Source: Pavlovales sp. CCMP2436 (lineage: Eukaryota; Haptophyta; Pavlovophyceae; Pavlovales). Taken from it: a stretch of 19,089 nucleotides of DNA. The stretch spans positions 147,095 to 166,183 of the forward strand of contig MU631424.1 in the NCBI GenBank assembly GCA_026770615.1, given 5' to 3'. Position 1 is the first letter of the stretch, and each line of letters starts with the position of its first letter. A model generated the notes under the pieces. That model was not told where the DNA came from. It was given only the letters and a program-made list of their open reading frames with translations, and ran no database searches. The position numbers were made by a program, and so were the translations under genes. Of the stretch, positions 15,730 through 19,089 are shown piece by piece.

Positions 15730-16630
15730 CTGCTTCTGGTGATCACGTTTTATTTCTGCAGGTACGGCCTGGTCGTGGCTGTTTGCCTATTCTTGCAGGG
15801 TCAGGTTGTCCTATGGCGTCCTGAACTGTCCGAACAGTGAGTTCAACTAATTGGTCTAGTGCATCTTTCAAGGTGAGCGAGCACGCTTGCCATTCGTAAG
15901 CGGCTGATAATTCCATAAGGACTCCTCTTTCTATGTATGCTCCTCGCATTTGCGGGGATAGTGCAGTAAATCAAGCTTCTAGTACAGAACGGATTAGCTC
16001 GACCGCTCCTAATCGCTCAGTGGGATTTGCCAAGTCCACTTTGATGCGATGTGGGAGAAGGTGTATTCTCTGTATCGGCCGGACAATGTCGCCTAGCTCC
16101 TGGAGCGGGATAGTGGCTTCGATGCAGTAGTGGACGCTTATTACTTTCTTTTCTTCGGTTGTAACAGTAGGAACGCAAATTTGTTCCAGGGGAGAAGTGT
16201 GCCGTACACATTCCTCTAGGTGTGCGTTCATAAAAAGGTAGTCAATACGTGACTTTCCTTCCCATGCCTTCCCTTTGGCGTATTCGTGTGTTGGCTGAGT
16301 TTCTGGCAGAAGGACCCCGGTGGTTTCTGGTTAAACAAGTCTGGGCAGCTTTCCATGCATGTCCTAAAGGCGCTGGCCTCTTCGCTATTGTCGTCACTGG
16401 GTGTGCCGTCTTTACGTATCCTTTCATTTGGTTCCCATATGCCATTGCCGTCCCCGCCTGCTATGCGGGCGACGCCGTCTCTGTTGGATCGGGCTCGGAG
16501 GTATGGTCCTAAAATGTCTAGGAAAGGTTGTTTTCTTTCTTGTCGCATGGGACTACTGTAGAAGCTTGTGATTTCTATGGTCTTTATTTCTCCGTTTTGT
16601 TGGAATGTAAGAACAGTATGTAAGGCGGAT
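15730..16630 (-). pseudogene. EEP (AP-type) endonuclease domain of the LINE plus linker
   Basis: The first frame has EIKTIEITSFYSSPMRQER and ARIAGGDGNGIWEPNE; the latter aligns with the GGDFN motif of the exonuclease-endonuclease-phosphatase fold, here with Gly instead of Phe. After a frame change near 16270, GKSRIDYLFMNAHLEE gives the S-x-IDY motif and KKVISVHYCIEATIPL the region of the C-terminal SDH motif, with Val in place of Asp before His. The N-terminal half (first Asn and Glu motifs) is missing because of the truncation. A linker frame (15949-15743, LMELSAAYEWQACSLTLKDA) follows. In an intact element this domain nicks target DNA to prime reverse transcription. Confidence 0.75.
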
Positions 16631-16822
16631 TTTCAGCTGCCAACGGCCGAAGGGTCAACGGAGCTTCGGCGTGGGCGGCAGACATCACCATCCAGCGGTG
16701 TAGACACGGACACGTCTACGCATCTCGCTTTGCTACCTGCCCGCCGCCGTCGCCGCGAACGCGGGTCGCAAACGTTGCGAACGGGCCCTTCAGGACAGCA
16801 CGTGCGAACAAGGCGCTACTGC

Positions 16823-17343
16823 CCGCGAGCGCTGGATGGCGCTATCGCGAGCGGGGCACAAGGTGGGGCAGACATCACTATCCTCCAGAACGAGGACGGC
16901 TCGGCGCGCTTCCCGCTCGTGAAGCGCATCAAGACCAAGCTCCCGTTGCTCGTGCAGACCGGCGGCGCATACCGCAAGACGAACGACCAGCGCTCGTTCA
17001 CAAGATGCTCGCGCTCTACATCCGGCTCAAGGGGCTGGACGACCAGGCTGTCACCCGCAAGGAGATCACGGCGGTGATCATGCAGCTCCTGGCGCGCAAA
17101 GAGGCGGTGAACCTGTGCGGCGGCAAATTTGAGAAGCTATCCAAGGTCGCCAAACGCGCCCTCAAGAGGCGGGTGCTGGACAACTCCAGTTGGCCCCGCT
17201 TCGTCGGCCCCTTCGCCCTGATCACACGCACTCGTGAGGCTTGCACAAGCCTGAGCACACGCATCATCATGACTGAATTGAAGTACGTGCGTACTGTAAA
17301 TTGCCGTATTTTGCACGACAAGCCCGCATCCGGCCTCCAGTAG
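16823..17343 (+). pseudogene. Frameshifted gene remnant of unknown function
   Basis: Two plus-strand frames fit end to end. The first holds GGADITILQNEDGSARFPLV, KRIKTKLPLLVQ and GGAYRKTNDQRS, and stops making sense near 17000. The second starts MLALYIRLKGLDDQAVTRKE and continues ITAVIMQLLARKEAVNLCGG and KFEKLSKVAKRALKRRVLDN. The switch is explained by a one-base indel at about 17000. The N-terminal part may have been lost where the LINE lies (16635). Strong GC bias and helical, basic composition look like real protein, but no family is recognised; a DNA-binding or transposon-derived protein is one possibility. The final 30 codons before the TAG at 17341 look less protein-like. Confidence 0.5.
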
Positions 17344-18010
17344 CACCACTAGACGGAGACAACCGCATATCGTCCGGCTGAGGGCCGGCACTATCAAGTA
17401 ACTTGCACACCCGCCATCCCGACCCGAGCGGCGCAAATTTACCCCCAGTTATGGGTGCCCACTTACGAAAGTGTTAAAATACCCCAAAAACATTGCCTGG
17501 GCCTCATTTTTGGAGGGCTAGCGTGCTCGACCGGCGCGCCTTATCGGGGTGCCGAGTCGGCAGGAAGATGCGCTATAGTCCAGAGACCCTAGCCAAGGCG
17601 AGCGCGGCCTTCACCGGGCTGCCATTGGCCCGCCTGCGGCCCGCCCGTGGATTCCGTATCAAAATACCTACCCTTTTTTGGGCCCCGAAAAGCGACCTCC
17701 AAAAGTCGACCAAGAGGCGGACTAATTCACGATCCAAAAATCGCGGTCGCCCGGATTGGAACTCGCAAGACCCCAGGGGTCAATTTGCCCCCGCTCCGGC
17801 CGCTCCGGCCCCGTTTCGACGAGTTGGGCGCTCGCGACGGACCAACGCTTTTTCCGTATCAAAATACCCAATCACACAGAACAAATAAAATTAAATATCA
17901 TCGCATTAGTTATTGCCCGTGAAACGGCAAGCAGTCCGTTAAAGTCACATTTCAAATCGAGAAAAAATAAAGGTGTCTGATTAAATTTTATGATGTTCAG
18001 TCGGGGACGT
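17344..18010. repeat. Gene-poor stretch with spaced direct repeats
   Basis: TTCCGTATCAAAATACC occurs at 17652 and again at 17852, exactly 200 bp apart, and a related TTAAAATACC lies near 17474. The sequence between is GC-rich with frames that look random. From 17870 on it is AT-rich. Near 18000 CAGTCGGGGACGTTAAAC is another relative of the retroelement tail motif. Confidence 0.45.
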
Positions 18011-18016
18011 TAAACC

Positions 18017-18078
18017 AAGGGGGATACAAAATCCCCCTTAGTTAAACAAGGGGATACACTGTTTTTTAATATCCCCTT
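18017..18078 (+). other. Two successive hairpins flanked by GTTAAA
   Basis: AAGGGGGAT (18017-18025) pairs perfectly with ATCCCCCTT (18031-18039) over a 5-base loop. AAGGGGATA (18048-18056) pairs with TATCCCCTT (18070-18078) over 13 bases. Each is bordered by GTTAAA, so the segment is also a diverged direct repeat of one hairpin unit. The arms of the two hairpins are nearly interchangeable. Confidence 0.85.
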
Positions 18079-18106
18079 GCGTTAAAAGAGCTATTATACT
18101 GTAGCG

Positions 18107-18205
18107 ATGCCGTTGGCTTTCGCTTTCGCGCGGCTTTTGCCGCAGAGCCTGGATCAGCAGGGGTGGATCAGTCAATCCGGTCAGAAATTAGTAGTCTTAC
18201 ACAAG
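18107..18205 (+). CDS. Candidate first exon with strong splice donor
   Basis: An ATG opens 33 codons (MPLAFAFARLLPQSLDQQGW...) that end in phase 0 at CACAAG followed by GTATGT, a near-perfect donor. A TATTATA box lies about 20 bp upstream of the ATG. The peptide has a hydrophobic/basic N-terminus that could be a targeting sequence. No second exon was found; the presumed intron is interrupted by retroelement tail sequence at 18300. It may be the isolated 5' end of a dead gene, or chance. Confidence 0.25.
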
Positions 18206-18299
18206 GTATGTAATTCTTATTTGTTGTCGACCAAATATGTACAGAACTCCCCTGTATTTTCCGAGACTCCGTCATCACTAACGGTGTGCAACTTTCTAC

Positions 18300-18345
18300 T
18301 TTCTAGTTAAACGTCCGTCCTGAACCTCAGCACTGATCAAAACTG
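18300..18345 (-). mobile_element. Tail of a LINE related to L1-a
   Basis: TTTCTAGTTAAACGTCCGTC is identical to the 3' edge of the LINE at 11074. Beyond it only short similarity (CAGCACTGATCA) to the 3' module remains, so this is a very short 5'-truncated insertion or a decayed tail. Confidence 0.55.
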
Positions 18346-18903
18346 AGTTTTGGTAAAAAAGCCCCTGCCGTAGTTTTTGGACTGCTACCCAAGCAGTCAA
18401 GAACAATTCGTTAAACAATTCGAAACAAACACGGCGCTGGCCCCGTAAGATTAGTCAGATGCCAGCCAAATCTCGCCTACATACTCCCCGCGCCATAACA
18501 TACGTCGTATTAGGTACACACTACAGATGAAGGCCTTCCCGATGTCCCCGCCGGCTGAAAAGCTAGGGCCCACTCGCCAAGCCCCCGGGGTACATTTGGC
18601 TAGCAGACAAGCACCCACTCAAATACAAATGAGTGCTCACGTAAATAAATCAATAAATGAATAAATTCGGTGTCGAAAATGAGCCTCCTGGGTGGCCCAC
18701 AGCACCCGTCTCCACCCCCCACCGCCCCAGCGGCCTCCCGCGGGGCGCGTCTGAGGGGTCCCAGCGGCAGGCGCTCAGCTCGGTCAGCTCGAGCTCTTCG
18801 CCCGAGCTCTCATCGGCGAACCGCGTAGTTAGTTACTATATATTTCTAAATGTGGGCGCTTTTCCCCCTCCCCAGTTCGTAATCGCGCCACTAGTTCGGA
18901 TTT
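18346..18903. other. Stretch without recognisable genes
   Basis: Mixed-composition DNA with an A/T-rich AATAAATCAATAAATGAATA microsatellite-like tract at 18643-18665. A plus-strand frame starting at 18657 is Pro/Ser-rich and runs into the repeat at 18904, so it is not considered coding. Nothing else is supported. Confidence 0.35.
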
Positions 18904-19089
18904 GGCTATGGCTTCGGTCACCCCCGGGCAGTCCGCAAGCGGGGGACGACCATCCTAAGCACTGTGAGCCTCCATAATTGAAGACAGAGCTCGCTCCAGG
19001 CTTGCTGGATTCGTCACGGAGAGCTCTATTCTGTACATTTATTATAAATTTGTGAGTTTTAATGCGTAGGGTAGTAAATCAGTAACTAA
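18904..19089 (-). repeat. Dispersed repeat R3, copy 2 (inverted)
   Basis: Reverse complement of 5340-5535 along its whole length to the end of the window, with the shared blocks listed for copy 1 in the same order. The copy may continue past the window. The two copies lie 13.4 kb apart in inverted orientation. Confidence 0.85.

Larger units (their letters stand above)
11074..16635 (-). mobile_element. Degenerate 5'-truncated non-LTR retrotransposon (L1-a in this annotation)
   Basis: A continuous minus-strand series of retroelement domains in the order EEP endonuclease, reverse transcriptase, RNase H, CCHC knuckle, repeat-rich tail and 3' module. Composition is AT-richer than the flanking genes. 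The 5' edge near 16635 falls inside the endonuclease domain and adjoins GC-rich gene-like sequence, so the copy is truncated. The 3' edge is set at 11074 by the tail GGACGTTTAACTAGAAA, which recurs at 18300 with unrelated sequence beyond it. Multiple stops and frame changes mean it cannot be autonomous. RNase H after RT together with EEP suggests an I-, R1/Tad- or Dualen/RandI-type lineage; I cannot resolve which. Confidence 0.85.

Noticed and set aside
16249..16561. Plus-strand hydrophobic frames resembling a membrane protein
   Set aside because: Antisense to the EEP endonuclease coding frames; the hydrophobicity is a by-product of the opposite strand.
18017..18078. Intrinsic transcription terminator or CRISPR-like array
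   Set aside because: The setting is eukaryotic, there are only two units, and there are no spacers of constant length or cas genes; kept only as a structural observation.

Overview
The window looks like nuclear DNA of a eukaryotic microalga with a red-lineage secondary plastid, most likely a haptophyte or relative. Four things point there: GC-rich genes in AT-richer, repeat-laden intergenic DNA; an apparent spliceosomal intron in a mitochondrial COQ9-type gene; a crotonase ending in a peroxisomal PTS1-type tripeptide; and a protein whose N-terminus looks like a signal peptide followed by a plastid-type cleavage region (SSRGF). No bacterial operons, Shine-Dalgarno sites or CRISPR arrays were seen. 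The lineage is an inference and could be wrong.

Layout. 1-950: a copy of a short dispersed repeat and otherwise nothing recognisable. 950-4500: the only cluster of apparently intact host genes. These are a putative plastid-targeted protein (minus), a crotonase-family enoyl-CoA hydratase/isomerase (plus, divergent from the first) and a COQ9-like ubiquinone biosynthesis protein (minus, two exons, convergent with the crotonase). 4600-8640: a mosaic of transposon debris. It holds a roughly 195-bp repeat whose inverted partner ends the window, two 3' ends of one non-LTR retrotransposon family, a short RGG-tailed reading frame, a SINE-like repeat in several copies (one a dimeric insertion with a target-site duplication), a 164-bp MITE with TA flanks, and a possible single exon of a glycosyltransferase-like gene. 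8637-10285: a long minus-strand gene of unknown function broken by two frame changes.

10471-16635: the main mobile block. A 5'-truncated, decayed non-LTR retrotransposon of about 5.5 kb on the minus strand carries, in order, an apurinic-type endonuclease (EEP), reverse transcriptase, RNase H and a CCHC knuckle, then, after a single in-frame stop, a repeat-rich proline/glutamine tail. It abuts a second fragment containing what looks like the C-terminal half of an OTU-type cysteine protease. Both pieces end in a related 3' module, which suggests nested or tandem members of one superfamily in which the protease may be the missing C-terminal part. 16640-19089: a frameshifted gene remnant of unknown function, further repeats, paired hairpins, an isolated ATG exon with a strong splice donor, another copy of the retrotransposon tail, and the inverted partner of the 5.4-kb repeat.

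The three intact genes do not form one pathway: one is probably plastid, one peroxisomal and one mitochondrial. The rest is best read as an accessory region built by repeated retroelement and MITE insertion. All similarities were judged by eye from translations and repeats; no database search was run.
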